Shown: positions 1 through 18,615, counted from the first letter of the stretch. The stretch: DNA of 64,000 bases from Bugula neritina (GCA_964035545.1 OZ037766.1:29905140-29969139), one strand, 5' to 3'. The notes: a model not told the origin generated them from the sequence alone. Made by a program: numbers and translations.

Positions 1-358
1 AAATCCCATTAATAAATATTCTGTGGTCTTAGCACTGGGGAACACAGTAAACTTGCAGTTTGAGTATAAATCTTTAACTTTTTATATGACAAAGTGTATT
101 TTCTACAAATCACTCTAGACAGAAACTTAATAACAAGCAAAAATGTAATCAAACTTTCAATTACGAAACGTATGATGTTCAACCAGTTTGAATATTAACA
201 GCAGCCCGTATCATACCAAAACACTGGACAAGCAAGTGAAAAAAGAAGCTACACAATATTAATGTTAGTTCCACTGCTGCAACACAACAAGTATTCCAGC
301 ATGTTTAAATAGTTGTTTGGATAGGAGAGAAACTTTCTCTCTATATGACAGTACCTAC

Positions 359-5108
<4,750 letters not shown>

Positions 5109-5120
5109 TCTCAGTATTTC

Positions 5121-5240
5121 TTATATCACAGTGACATGCTACAAGCAGAGACAGGTGCACTTATATCACAGTGACATGCTACAAGCAGGCACAGGTGCTC
5201 TTATATAACAGTGACATGCTACAAGCAGGCACAGGTGCTT
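5121..5240. repeat. 40-bp direct repeat, three copies, upstream of the UGDH start codon
   Basis: Three copies of a 40-bp unit beginning TTATATCACAGTGACATGCT start at 5121, 5161 and 5201. They end 12 bases upstream of the UGDH ATG, so they lie in its 5' UTR or proximal promoter. Copies differ at a few positions (tcaca / taaca, gagac / ggcac). Confidence 0.9.
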
Positions 5241-8200
5241 TTATATATCTAATGCACTATTCAACCAATACAATATGATAAACATAAGGTGAGTAACGAC
5301 ATATGGTGAACACTTGAGCAGTTCAACTTTATAAAATAATTTTGGAACATCAGGTAAATATTATAATAAAGTTTGATTGACAAGTGATAACATTGATGTA
5401 TCTGGATTTATACAGACAGTTTACGATTCTATAACTCATCTATACCATACCGATACTGTCTAACTGAATTCATAATAAAGGTATTATTTAAAAATATATG
5501 GGTATACAATAATTTTTAGCTTTTTTAATACACTATAAATATATTAGTTATATTTTAATAGGCTAATCTGGAAATAAGGTTTTTAGATATATTATAGGCC
5601 TATATACTTTGATGTGCATGATATAAAGTACATCAGCATCTAGGGCCGCCACCTTACGATGCAACATACACCATAGCTATCTAAATTCCTTTAATTGGAT
5701 TGCAAACAGAAACTATTATACAAATTTCCAAATATTTCACAAGTTAGCTGAAACAGCTGGAGCAAATAATAGCACTGAGAGCATCTGAAGCATGGCATTA
5801 ACAATCAAGGATAATTTTTACTTCAAGTGTTATAGTAATTTACAAAAGCAAAACAAAAATGAGGATATATTGGTTATATGTTTTAATACTGAGCAAACAC
5901 TGAGCCGAAACTTTGCATTCCTTACAAACAACATCTATTTAAACTATGGAATTTCACATAAAACAAACATAATGAAAGCATAAATAAAATTGTGCTAAGA
6001 AAAAATAATTCACTAGAAGATTGTTAGAATTGTTGTGAACTGGTCAATGAATATAAAACTCTAAGAGCCTCCAGCAACCATTAGTTACTACCTATTACAG
6101 TTACTGCTGCATGACTTAAGTCAGATACTGAAATAGTGTGATGTACTCACCAATAAATGCCTCAATTGTTAATAACAGTAACCAAACACGTAGTGCTACT
6201 TATATAGGAGGTAATTGCAAGCATATAGGTAAACGCATGGTCACCTGATACTCCCACAGAAGTTACTGTAGTACAATGAGTATAAGCTTAATCATTAATG
6301 TCGTAATTCATATTTTATTGTTTGTTATATGTTCAAATAGAAGAATGGTTGTCAGTGGCACATTAATTTATTCAGACTATTCCAATACATTATATCATTA
6401 TTTGTGTTTTAAAGCTGTATTATGCATAGTCTAAATTTACTATAGGCATAATATTATTGAACAATAAAGTGATGGTTATAGCACAAATTTGTGTATTTGT
6501 AGTCACAGTGCTGAGTTAAAGTTTCCAGTTGAATGAACAGATCGAGATTTTGAGAAGGAGATATAGTTATTCCGTCATTGTGTGTAGACAAAGCATTTTT
6601 CTTTTGTTCATATATCATAAATGTTATCAATAGATACTTGCACAACTCTACTGACTACTAAAGTCACGTTAATGAAAACAAATACTGATCGTGAGGTAAA
6701 AGTGACACACCCAAATAGTATATAATTTCTATTAAGTTATACACTGATACATTATATACCCATAAAGGTTTTAAAAATATGTTGACTACATTTACAGTTG
6801 AATCACACTTGCCAACATGGAAGTTAAAAAAAAACTAACAACTACTAATCATTCAATGCTATTTGAACACATCAGTAACAATGCCTAAAATAAAATATTA
6901 CAACTTAAAAATGGAATAAGGTCTGAAATTGTAAATTTGATTATAATTATAAGTGCAGCTATCATAAGCACATTTATAAGGACTTTGGCTGTAATGTTTT
7001 TGCCAACTGTTCATTGAACCTCATAGAACTTTACAAAATATACTGAATTACTTGCTTTTAGTCAAAAGTAAACATTCTGTTTTATAAAGCTTTTTTCAAG
7101 TTTGTGGTTAAGTTGCACTAAGGTCTCCTACTTACCAATCTGTTATATTAAAGAAGTTTGCAACATGATCAGAATCAACATGATATTATGGTTACCAAAT
7201 GCTCAATGTGACTGCAATAGTGTAACATTGGAGCATAATATTATTAGTAATAAAAATATTAAATTTTAGGTTACACTTTCAACAGCATCCTTTTAGTATT
7301 TAAGTATTAGAAAAACCTTGAAATTAAAATTATGTAAATATTAGCATTATTATTTAATATGCATTATACTTACTTTAAATCTAAGTGTAACAGCATATAC
7401 CATTTAGTAGCCACTAACACTATACTATAACTATAACTGATACTGGTTAGTATGACTTTCAGTATAAATTATATAAAAAATTACCGTTAATAATATCATT
7501 GTATCAATACAAATAAAAATTGCTACCATCAACATATTATATGGATATCAATATTCATGTAAATAATAGCAAGTACTATTATATTAAACTTAGTGTCAGT
7601 ATAAGTATGAGTGTTATTGTTAGTGTTACTAATAATAATACTACATTAGACTAAGTTAGTTACTGCCAGTAGTGTTAGCAAAAAACTCCTAAGGCTAACA
7701 GTAACACCAAGAAACAGTAGTAGTAGTTATAATACAAATAGTAATACTCTGAGTCTAATAATAGCAGTGCTACTACTAGTACTACTACTACTGATACTTA
7801 TAGTTATTATTATTACTCATTATTAGTACTCCTATTATTATTAGTACTGAGTATTAGTATTACTATTACAGTATTACTATTAATACAAGTTAAACTGTTA
7901 GTTCAACTTAAAGTTTTACCTTAAGCTTACAGCTCATCAGTTTACTAAATTTGCATTATAATTATGATTAGCAGAATATCAATATTGTTACTACTTATAT
8001 TCAGTTTCATAATCATACTAACACTAACAGTTACAGTAACTAATTCTTAATCTTATACTAATACTGATACTAATAGTTATAATAATACTAATGATAACAC
8101 CTCATTTTTTTTAATATTATTATTTACTGTATTACTATTACTATTAGTATTAGTATTAGTATTAGTATTACTATTACTATTAGTATTAGTATTACTATTA

Positions 8201-8849
8201 CTATTATTATTAGTCATTGTTATGATATTGTAATTATTATCACTATTTAATTTGATATTCGAGTTTACATTCATTCAAATTGTAAAACAATAACATTAAA
8301 CAGATTTGATTGATTTTGAACTACAACTTGATCTTGAACTAGTACTTATACTTATAGTTATACTTATAGTTATACTACAAGTTGAAGTACAACTTGAACT
8401 ACAAGTACGAGAAAATCAAAATAACGTAAAAATAATTTTCTTACTTTGACACTTGAATTTTAGTCTTAAGTTCAATTTTAATTTATTTTAGTATAATTTT
8501 GACATTCAGGATAAGTTTATCATTATTGCAATTTGGAATCAATAATTATTTTGGGTGCAAATGACTTAGACTATTCCCAATGCTTAAAGATCTGAGGCTA
8601 TAATTCCAGATTTGATGGGAAATCCTTTTAAATCGAACGCCATTGATGTGTCAAAGAGGAATAACTCTCTTATCTAGCAACAATCAAGATGATGGGATCA
8701 AATATAATTGATATATTTTATTAACTTCTTTTATACAAATTTTTTTTTTTAATTCCTGTAAAAGCTGACAGAATATTAGAAAAAGAATAGAACACTAAAG
8801 AATAAAATTAAAAATAACAGTTTCTAATCTCTTTACCGCAGAATTCAAG
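5241..8849. other. Intergenic region between divergent UGDH and EIF2B5
   Basis: No exon with coding conservation was found on either strand. The DNA is AT-rich. The part after about 7580 degenerates into trinucleotide-like simple sequence (separate entry). Promoters of both neighbours should lie near its ends, but no single clear core element stands out. Confidence 0.6.
7580..8410. repeat. Cryptically simple TAY/ATT-rich sequence
   Basis: Long imperfect runs of ACT, AGT, ATT and TTA triplets, including a run of TATTAG/TATTAC repeats at about 8130-8210 and TACTTATAGTTA repeats near 8340-8375. It is not coding: the apparent Asn/Ser/Thr-rich minus-strand frame is just the triplet repeat read through. 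Confidence 0.75.
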
Positions 8850-11800
8850 ATGTCTGCCCCCGTAGAAAGTAAAAAAGTGACACCAAAATCAGCTTCTGGG
8901 GATGTATTGGTTGAAAAAGAGCCATTTCTTGCTGTAATCATAGCTGATAGCTACAACAAATCTTTACAGCCGTGTACACTAGATAGATCTAGGGTATGGT
9001 ACTAATACTTTTTACTTGTAATACTAGCAGTAGCACTGCCACTATTTTATTTTTAGTGATAGTCAGACTTAGACTAACATTTATTAGTAACAATAACTAC
9101 CACTAGTTGAGAGCTAGACGTTCTTCTACTCGTATAAGTAGTACTTAGTAGTAGTAGTACTAGCCACTGGCACTAGGTCTCAAAGTAGTACTTAACCACT
9201 GGCAGTCTAGACCAGTATCAGCACGACTCTATGAGTATCAGTATGAGCCTCAGTATGAGCCTCAGTATAAGTACTAGTAGTAGTAGACGTAGTAGTACTC
9301 ACTAGTAGTAGTACTAGTAGTGTACACTACTAGTACTAGTATTACGGTTACTAGTAGTACTACTACAGTGCAGTAGTAACAGGACTAGCCCTAGGAGTAG
9401 TAGTAATATTGCTGATACTAGTAGTAGCAGTGCTAGTGCTAGTCTGTGCAGTGTGAGCGTGCTACTAGTAGGCCTACTACTACTAAAAGTAAGTCTTATA
9501 GTATTAAGTTGCCTTTATACCTTTACGATTTTCGGTCAAAAATTCAATTTTGGCCGGGTTGAAATTTTTTCCAAGTTGCACCGTAAAAATTTTTGTACTG
9601 TGATAACTTAATCGGCCGATTTCAGAATAATACTTAAAAGGAGTAATAAATCCTTGTAAACATCGTTATTTAGTTATGACTTTGGTGATAAAATGGCGTA
9701 CTTATATGTTAATAATTATATCACCTACGCCTTCTCAATTGTCGCTTTTATGCTGTCAACTTTACTAATTCACGATGTTTACAAAGGGCTTCAATTAGCG
9801 ATTAGGCGAGTCAAATTTCAACTTTAGAAAGTGAGCTTCCGTATCAATATGATTTCAACGATTTAAAGTTATACTATAAAGGCTTGGCCCACGATCGTGA
9901 GAATCACACAAAATCGTCTATTTGACACGAAAAATTATTCGTACGAGAAAATTTGAGAGAATTCAAACAAAATCGTCATCGTTGGGTGTACACAACGATG
10001 ACGATGATTGAAAAATCACAATCGACGATAAGTACCATTTGATTGGTCAATAGAATTTTAGCAACAGTAATTATTTCATTTCTACCACGTTTCTCTATTT
10101 GACAATTTTCTGCTGTTTGTACCTCGTGCAGGACTCATTCACGAACTATTTATTATGTGTTTCGTCGAGTGTGTGGCTGGTCAAAACAAGAGGATAACTC
10201 ACGAAAATCGTCACACGATTTCGTGTAATTCTCACGATCGTGAGGCCAGGCCTTTAAAGGGGTACCCGGACAAGCATTATCAACTTAAACTCGGTAATTT
10301 TTGTCAGCAGAGGTATAAACGCAACTTTAGTATTACTATTACTATTAAGTTTAACTATTAGTGGCACTTAGGCTTGACTATTTTTTTAATAAATTATAAA
10401 TGGGATGTGGTGATTATTAATATTATGATTATGATAATCATAATGTGTTAAGAACATTTTGCAAGTCGTAGTCTAAATATAAGATATAAATAAAAATTTA
10501 GGCCAATAAATTGCAATTGGAATGCGAAGCCTTTTGGTAATGTTATAAACTGAATGCCGGGTTTTTGCTTTAGGTGTTGCTGCCTCTAGCCAATAAACGT
10601 CTAATAGATTACACGCTTGCCTTCCTTTCATTGGCTGAAATAGAGGAGGTCATATTGTACTGTACATCTTACCCACAGCTTATTCGGTCACACGTAGAGT
10701 AAGTCATGCCATTTACTTAGTTCAAATTAAACATGCCCATACTGTACATACGGTACTCAAAATAGTATTAGTTTTTCGGCACAGTTGAGTTCAACATGCG
10801 AAACTGTGCAATTGATTAATTCGAAGCACACAACAACTTAAATTAAACTAGAAACTACAATAAAACCTTGCAAGTTGCATAACAAAATATACAAATTATA
10901 AACCATGTACTCATGACACTGATCTATCTACGATTTTACCTTTATTTTAAAGAAAGTCAAAATGGTCTACTCTCATGAACATCAAGGTGATTGTGAACGA
11001 AGATGCTCGGAGTGTTGGCGACGCACTTCGTGATCTTGATGACAAGCAATTGATCTCTACGGACTTTGTTCTCTTGCAGGGAGATCTGGTAGCCAATTTA
11101 GATCTCAAGTCATGCATGGAAATTCACAAGTAATCAACATTTCTATAAATTTTTGTGATGACTAGTTAATTGCTGTTACACTTAATCAGTGACATATCTA
11201 TGTTTTTATTTGTATTGTTACTTTTTAGTTGGCTATTCATACATGTAGCGGCTGTACATGTGAAATGAATGCTATCATTTCTATAATTGTTTTTATAATG
11301 TTTTTGTCACTGTTTGTTTAGAGGAATTAATGTAAGTAATGCCCTAATTCTATAGCCGCGGTTACTGCTGCAGCAGAGTATCACATAATATCATTTTATG
11401 GTATTATGTTAGGTATATCCAAGGTTACATGCTGTATATCTATAACGGTCAATTCAATTTGATGATATCAAGATCAATCATACCTTAAATTCTCTCCTTT
11501 CCAATAATTGAGGTTTCGCCTTTAATAATTTGTTGATTATTTTGGTATGAGATTGTTATGAGTTTCATTCAGGAATAATGCTCGTGGGAACTAGTGGTGT
11601 GGTGATGTTTACCACTTAATTTCTAAACTTACTAGATAATATAGCATATAGATCGCATTCTGTTCTCTACGATATTTTTTGAGATTGTTGTAGACTACTA
11701 CAAATGGAAAATATTTATAATTAGGTGCATTTAATCATCTGGCTAATTTGTTAATTTGCTGATAGTCTGAATATAACTGTTAATTACAATGAGATAAATT

Positions 11801-14800
11801 TAGAAATAATTTTTAGAACATTCATCTGTTAGCTTGTTGTCTATAAAAGTAACTTCTCATATTCCAAAAGGAATTACACACTAATGCTGTCAAGTAAAAT
11901 ATTGTGACAGATAAATGTAGAAATTATTCTCGTGTTATTTCAAACAGGAAATACATGCCGATGCTGTAAAATAAAAAGTTGTAAACTAACTCGTGTTTGT
12001 AGGACTACGAGAGAGTCTGATAAAGACGCTATACTGACCAGGGTGATGAAGAATTGTCCTCCCGGCCACAGAACCCGTTCACCCAACACCTCATCACTTT
12101 ACGCACTCAACAGATCAACCAATCAGATATTAGCACATCAGATTGTGTTGGATACTAAAAAAGTCAAACTGCCCACTGTAAGTTAGACTAATCACTAAGG
12201 TAGACTAATCACTGTAAGTCAGACTACCCACTGAAAGTTGAACTACTGTATACTACACTTTCTACTGTCAGGTTCTTTTCTGTCAGTTAGACGTTCTATT
12301 GTGAATTAGACTCTCTACTGTTAGGTAGACTCTGTACTGTCAGTTAGACTCTCTAAGGCTCCTACTGCTTTGAATATGTTGTATAAGTATATTATATTGA
12401 AGGAGTTGATACGTGAAGCCAAAGAGTTAGAGTTGAGATATGATCTACTAGACTGCCACATAACACTCTGTGCTGCTATGGTTCCCAGTCTATTCACTGA
12501 GAACTTCGACTACCAAACTGTTGATGATTTGGTACACGGAGTTCTCGGCAACCAGGAGGTATGTTAGCGGTGGTCTCTTTCACCTAAATTTGTAAAATAT
12601 CATGAACAAACCTTACGTTTTTGTTTAAAAATAAAACTAACTTCAAAAAAGTCTTTCAACGAATTTGTTGCCATCAGTTGCCAGATAATGGTGAGATATA
12701 GGTTCAAACTCAACTGGATTTTTTTAAAAAACCTATTTCCAATGAAACTATCAACTTTGCACACATTTTTCTTCTTTTCTGTATTTTTTTTTGCATATTT
12801 TTATAGGTTTAGCATGTTTTTGAAATACCCATCATGTAATTCAGATTTTAGGCAACACAATGCATGTGCACGTGGTGGAAGATGGGTATGCGGCTAGAGT
12901 TACAGATTTCTTCACATATAAAGCCGTGTCAACCGATGTCCTCGAGAAGTGGGCGTATCCCTTCTCTCCTGATACAGAGTGGTCTAATGAGAACGGCATT
13001 TCACTCGTTAGTTTTGGAAATAAATATGCTGTCAGCTCTAAATTATTTAGCAAGTAAGTTATTTTCATTGTGTACCACATCATCAAAAATTGTGTATTGC
13101 AAAGTCGGTTGTAGTGTATGATACTTTAAGGTGCTGAGTATTGTCTACTTAACCATGTTGCATGACATAATCAGATACTGGGTAGCGAGTTGCGGTCTAT
13201 GTTGTATATGATGTCATCAGATTATGTGTACTTTCTGTTTATACGATTATATTCTCTGTATTAATTGAATAATTTGATGATTTGTTTTTATTTTGTTTCA
13301 CTAAATTAAGCAATCGTTTCTATAGCTCACCAATTACTGTAGTTTTTAGAAACTTATTTCCATCATCGGGTGTTATTCTGCATGACATTGTGTTTGTGTC
13401 TTTTTTAAACTTTAGTCAGTTACTACGAGATTCTTGTTATTGAAATTGTTATGGCAATCCTGAATAATAAAACATACAATGAGAAACACATATCCTTGTC
13501 TGCTTTTATGGAGCATTTTGGAAATTTTATTAACATTGTCCCTTTGAGGAAGTTGCATCCCTTTCTCATGACTTTTTCTGATTACAGGAAATGTAGCCTG
13601 GGCAGCAATGTGGTGATTGGTGATAACACAGCTATCAAATACGGTGCTTCAATATCCAACAGTGTTATTGGCAATAACTGCATAATAGGTGAGTCATTCC
13701 ATCATACAGGGGTGGAGAAATAACTTTTCTTTATTAGGGGTCAAGCCCTTGCAGCACCTGCTTGGCTAGTACTGTTGAGCGAACATTTATATACTGTGCT
13801 ATCGGACCAACGATTAAAAGGAAAAATTTATCATGAGGTCATTTCACACTGTAAGGAGCAACCTTAGACTCGTACACAGTCATTCAACAAAAACTGTAAA
13901 AAGTGTTACTTTTTATTCTTATATAAGGCTTTTCTGTTTTAGCGTGAACTTCTGCTTGAGAAATAATAGACTATTTCTTATATGCGAGAAGCTGCATTTC
14001 CTATCCTTTACAGGTGCGAATGTTTCCATACGAAACTGCTATGTTTGGGACAACACAGTGATTGAGGATGACTGTAGCCTGACTAACACTATAATATGTG
14101 AGCAAGTACGGCTGTATAAGAACACCAAACTACTTGCCACAGCTAAAGACACTATGGCTATGCAGAATATTGACTATGTCCTTGGTAAAGGAGTGAGTAC
14201 TGCATAGATGTATCATGCTGTGTGGGGGTACATGGAATTGTGCTTAAAGTTTAATTGCTGTGAGGAGAGATGATGAAATTGAGCAACTCTAAAGTCCTAG
14301 TTATAGGTCTAAATGTTTAATGTGTTGCTGAGAGGAATGGCATGTGTTACAGGTACATCTGGGCCCAAATGTCACCTTAGACCAGCCTGTGCTGCTCACT
14401 GCTGCCGCCATGAAAGATGACTGGGGTGAACCTTTTTCTGGTAATTGCTAATATTTACTTTATGGGGGACGGTTTCATTCATAAGCAATGTTATGGGTTG
14501 TGGGTTGTACACTGAGCAGCTCTAATCTTGGAGTTTGCCCAAAACACTGTTTAGTTTTGTGAGAAATGGAATTATTGTATTTATATTGTTCAGAGATAAT
14601 GCAGCTGGTGTGATCTAAATTATAGCTTGGTGCAAACATTGTAATATATACTGAGTTCGTGACCTTCTCATACATGTATTGTTACTGTAATCCTCAATTT
14701 TGTAAAGATAAAGCAACTCCAACCGAGTACAATTAATATGAAGCCTGATATGTTAGTGAGCAGATAAATGATGAAGTTAGAGAATTGTTTACAACTTTTT

Positions 14801-17800
14801 CATCTGACTTTTACTTTCCAATTTCTTCTGTTTCTGTTGCATTTCTTTTTTGCAGCTTCGCAACATTTGATGTCAATTTTTGTCCCGCAAAATTTTGTCA
14901 TCGGTCAATAAATGTTCCAGTAATTGATGGCATGCTGTAGCAGTTGCTTGTTTTAGTTGTCATGTATTCTGCATTGCCCTGCGTGTGTTGCAGCTTATGA
15001 ATCTAAAGGCGAGAGTGGGCGGGCTTTTAACTTTGTGCAACCAACCGAGGAGAGTTCGGATGACGAGGGGGAGGACACGTCTGAAGAGGAAGACGACTCC
15101 GAGGACGACGCTGTCATACCTGACACAGAGTGTAAGTATCACCTGACACAGAGTGTAAGTATCACCTGACACAGAGTGTAAGTATCACCTGACACAGAGT
15201 GTAAGTATCACCTGACACAGAGTGTAAGTATCACCTGACACAGAGTGTAAGTATCACCTGACACTGAGTGTAAGTATCACCTGACACTGAGTGTAAGTAT
15301 CACCTGACACTGAGTGTAAGTATCACCTGACACTGAGTGTAAGTATCACCTGACACAGAGTGTAAGTATCACCTGACACAGAGTGTAAGTATCATCATTA
15401 GAACAATTATATAAATCAGAGTTATATATCGTATATACTGAGTCTGTACCAGAGCTCACCTAGTAAGTTACTCTACCATATTTCCAGTGTTCTATAATGA
15501 AGTACTGGATACTCTCCAAAGAGCTGAGAAAGAAAACATCAGTGCAGATAACATTATTCTGGATATCAACTCCCTCAAGTAAGTGAATCCTTTGCAAGTC
15601 TCCGGACATTGTTATTTACTTAGGCTACTTACTGTTGATTTACCTTATAATATTGCATTAAACCATGTGGTTGTTGTTTCCAATTTTAAAACAGTTAGCT
15701 TATATAAAATATGCCTGCTATGATTTTTGGCAAATCTGTAGTTAGACCTCAGCTAAAACCACAGATTTCATCTTCTAAGGTGCTGAAATGTAGAAATATC
15801 ACTTCTAATCTATAGCATGGGTCTAGTTCCCTAGTCTATTATATTATTCTATTTTATTGATATATCATTCCATTGTAATGGTCTAATCTATTCTATTTAT
15901 CTATTCTAATGCTCTGGCTGTCTATATTTTATTACTCTATTTAACAGTCGATGGCATAGTTTATATACAGTACACTACACTATATATCCTAGAATATTTG
16001 TTATACTAAGAGCTAATAGATGATAATACATTGCATTAGATTACACATTATATTGTAGTATTGCCTACTCCATAATGCTGGACATGTGAGACTTGGTATT
16101 CTATAATATATTTCAGACATGCATACAACATACAGATCAATGAAGTGAATCATATGGTCATACAAGCAGTCCTACAAAGACCTCTTCAAGATATTTCTGA
16201 TACTACAACGTCTTCTCAGCTGCTCACTAACCTTAAGCCAGTAAGTTACTTAAATTGTAAGACTGAAAATATGCAGTAATTATTGGTGACTGTGATCCGG
16301 GAAATGTCTGACCTATATGGCAAGAAAATTTCCCTCCATCTTTTACATTGTTTTTATAACTTAGGGCATCTGCTTACGATAATATACTCTGTGTATTAGT
16401 ATGATTGTTTCAAAATTTACAAAGGAATTATCGTTCCATGGATGCTTCATGCTAGCTTGCTCAAAACACAAACAGTAAAATTCCTTCCTTTACTATAAGT
16501 TTACTATGAAATGCATTTATAGTGCTTACAAGTTAAACAGAAACCTGGTCACTTTTGTTAAGAAGTTACCCTTCAATTTTGAACTGGTATGCTAGAATAA
16601 ATTGCGAATATGCTGTATTTATTCCCAGATTGTTTCCACATTCCCTAATATCTAGTCATAAGGTTATTTCTTCATGTCTACTATATTATCCTTATTGTAG
16701 CATTTGTACTAATGATTTACTTTATAAGTCTTAGAGAAGAAAGCTTTTTTATGCTGTACAGTTTTGTTAGGTTACTATAGTCACTTGCTAGGGTTATCAA
16801 TGTTTCTGAATTTTTAGTAGAGCACTACTTTCAAGAAAGGTTGTTTAGGATTGCATGAGTAAACTTTCTATGTGTTGTAATCACTCTGCAGCTTTATTTC
16901 TTTTTCTGCGTCTGCAGCTACTGAAGTTGTGCGTTCATGTCTTCAAGAACTACTATCGAAGTGACAAATCTCAACACGAATGTCTCCTCGCTATCAAGGT
17001 AAGCTCTCATTTCACTATACTATGAGTGCTGAAGACATCATGTTAGCTAGACCCATGTAATCTTACGTACTAAGTATCTCTCAAAGCCAGTTGAACTACT
17101 AAAGGCTAGCGATCGATAAAATAATAATATGAATAAAATAAATATATGGCATAAAATATTCTATGATGTTTTTTTTTAAACGAAAATAATTTTAAGATTT
17201 TTTTGCAAATTTCAAAGGTGTTTTCATCTTTTCAAAAAATGTATCGCATATTTTTTTCAGGAATTTGTGTGTGACCAGTCCCACGATCTCTACACTGCAA
17301 TAATAGGCCAGGTGCTCATGTTCTTTTATCAGAACGATATTCTAGACGAAGACGTCATTGTGAAGTGGTATGAAACTTCACTGCAGCCGGGAAAATTCAA
17401 AACACAGGTTTGTTTGATGACTTCATTTCCTTGAGTACATGCTCGGTAGAAATAATTAATATATGGAAGTCTATTCATGAGAGAAAACTTCCCCTTGTCT
17501 ATTGTGTTCTGTTGAGAATTAATGGGTTGTGAGAAGTAAGAAGGCTGTAGTAAATGATGAACAGCATTGTCATCTGAATCACCAAATATAAGTTTTTTGC
17601 TAACCAGTTAGTATAGTCTCCCTGCTTTACCTTGTTTCTCAGAAATTTGTTTTCAATTTACTGCAATCACACTGTACAGAAAAAAGTGAAAATGTTTCAG
17701 TAAAGGCAGCAGTAGTGTGTTAATCTAATTCTAATGTAGGTTAAATATTTTGTTGTTAAAATTGGAATTGCTGTACATGCTCCTAATTATAATCTGACTT

Positions 17801-18244
17801 CGTGTGTTTCAATTTATCACAGGTGCGCACACTTTTATTTATCTTGACCGAATTCTGGAGTGATTTTGATGCTTCTTCTTGACCTCTTACAATTTTCTTG
17901 AAATTTTGTGTTGCATTTACAATGAGTATTAAACTTGGTCAACTTTATCATAAAGTTTTTGTGCACGCTTTTATTTTATCCTGGCTTGACCGAATTTTGC
18001 AGTGGTTGTGATGCTTATTTTTTGTTTTTTTTTACCTCTACCAACTTTCTTAGAAGTTTTTGTTGCATTCACAATGTGTAATATATTTTATCCAAGTGCA
18101 TTTAAACTTGGTCAACTTTATCATTTATAGCGTTTTTGTCTTTTTATGCGGATATTGCTTTAATCCTCTGTTGTGTTCATATGGCAGGTCAGCAAGCTGG
18201 TTGAGTGGTTCAACGAGGCCGAATCTGACAGTGAGTCTGACTAA
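8850..18244 (+). CDS. EIF2B5: Translation initiation factor eIF2B subunit epsilon (15 exons, 663 aa)
   Basis: Catalytic subunit of the cytosolic guanine nucleotide exchange factor that recycles eIF2-GDP. Exons: 8850-8993, 10574-10698, 10953-11129, 12003-12177, 12403-12558, 12845-13053, 13588-13688, 14014-14192, 14353-14440, 14994-15131, 15488-15578, 16117-16240, 16918-16998, 17261-17407, 18188-18244. They sum to 1992 bases, an exact codon multiple ending in TAA. Residues about 25-330 form the nucleotidyltransferase-like domain ([22 protein letters not shown]). The catalytic NF motif is NFDYQT (Asn241, Phe242). Left-handed beta-helix hexapeptides occupy about 330-430 ([24 protein letters not shown]). 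Exon 10 is an acidic linker. Residues about 500-663 are the W2/HEAT domain ([16 protein letters not shown]) ending in an acidic tail. Human EIF2B5 has 721 residues, and the shorter length here falls mainly in the N-terminus and linker. The 23-bp repeat after exon 10 duplicates its donor site. Confidence 0.97.
8994..9490. repeat. TAG/TAC-rich simple sequence in EIF2B5 intron 1
   Basis: Imperfect runs of AGT, TAG and TAC triplets with many short palindromes built from ACTAGT, in the 5' part of intron 1. It resembles the array upstream of the gene but is richer in G and C. No coding signal. Confidence 0.7.
9874..10259. mobile_element. Probable MITE with about 37-bp terminal inverted repeats (EIF2B5 intron 1)
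   Basis: The left end (9874-9910) and the reverse complement of the right end (10223-10259) match over about 37 bp, sharing TAAAGGC-TGGCC and CACGATCGTGAGAAT with only a few differences. The interior is about 310 bp, holds no transposase-like frame, and contains a perfect 13-bp-arm hairpin (9972-9984 with 9993-10005). This is the layout of a non-autonomous DNA transposon. The target-site duplication is unclear, so the superfamily is not assigned. Confidence 0.65.
15118..15393. repeat. 23-bp minisatellite that includes the EIF2B5 exon 10 splice donor
   Basis: Twelve donor-like GTAAGTATCA sequences start at 15132 and recur exactly every 23 bp to 15385. The first is the real exon 10 donor. The unit contains the last exon bases (CTGACACAGAGT) plus the donor, so every copy looks like an exon end. 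Middle copies carry ACACTGAG instead of ACACAGAG. Confidence 0.93.
17823..18138 (+). repeat. Degenerate tandem duplication in last EIF2B5 intron
   Basis: Two diverged copies (about 17823-17960 and 17961-18138) share in order a GTGC-CAC start, CTTGACCGAATT, GTTGCATT-ACAATG and AACTTGGTCAACTTTATCAT. No coding content. Confidence 0.65.
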
Positions 18245-18615
18245 CACACACCTGCAGTTGGTGTCACTCTTACCCCACCTGCTCTTCCATGTCAAAACTT
18301 CTACTGACACAATATATTACTGTAAGCTCATGGGCTTCCCAACAGTTCCCAACAACTTTCTGTTGAAAGTGAAGGATATTCTACTCACTATCTAAAAGTA
18401 TGGTTAAAGATATTTCTATGACTGCTTTTGTATGAAGACTAGTTTTGGGACACGGATAGTTTTCTAGTCACTAATAACGGCATCTATTAATTTTTTATCT
18501 CTAGCAATGTTACAGCTGTGGTCATCAGCAATGATTGTGTTTGCTATTTTGGCTGAGGCTTAGCTCTGAATTTACAGTTTTTTTGAAGAAGTTGAAGTAT
18601 AATGACTTTATTTAT

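Noticed and set aside
18060-18395. 111-codon plus-strand open frame over the EIF2B5 last exon
   Set aside because: It is in the wrong frame; the true last exon is 18188-18244 in the frame set by the upstream exons.
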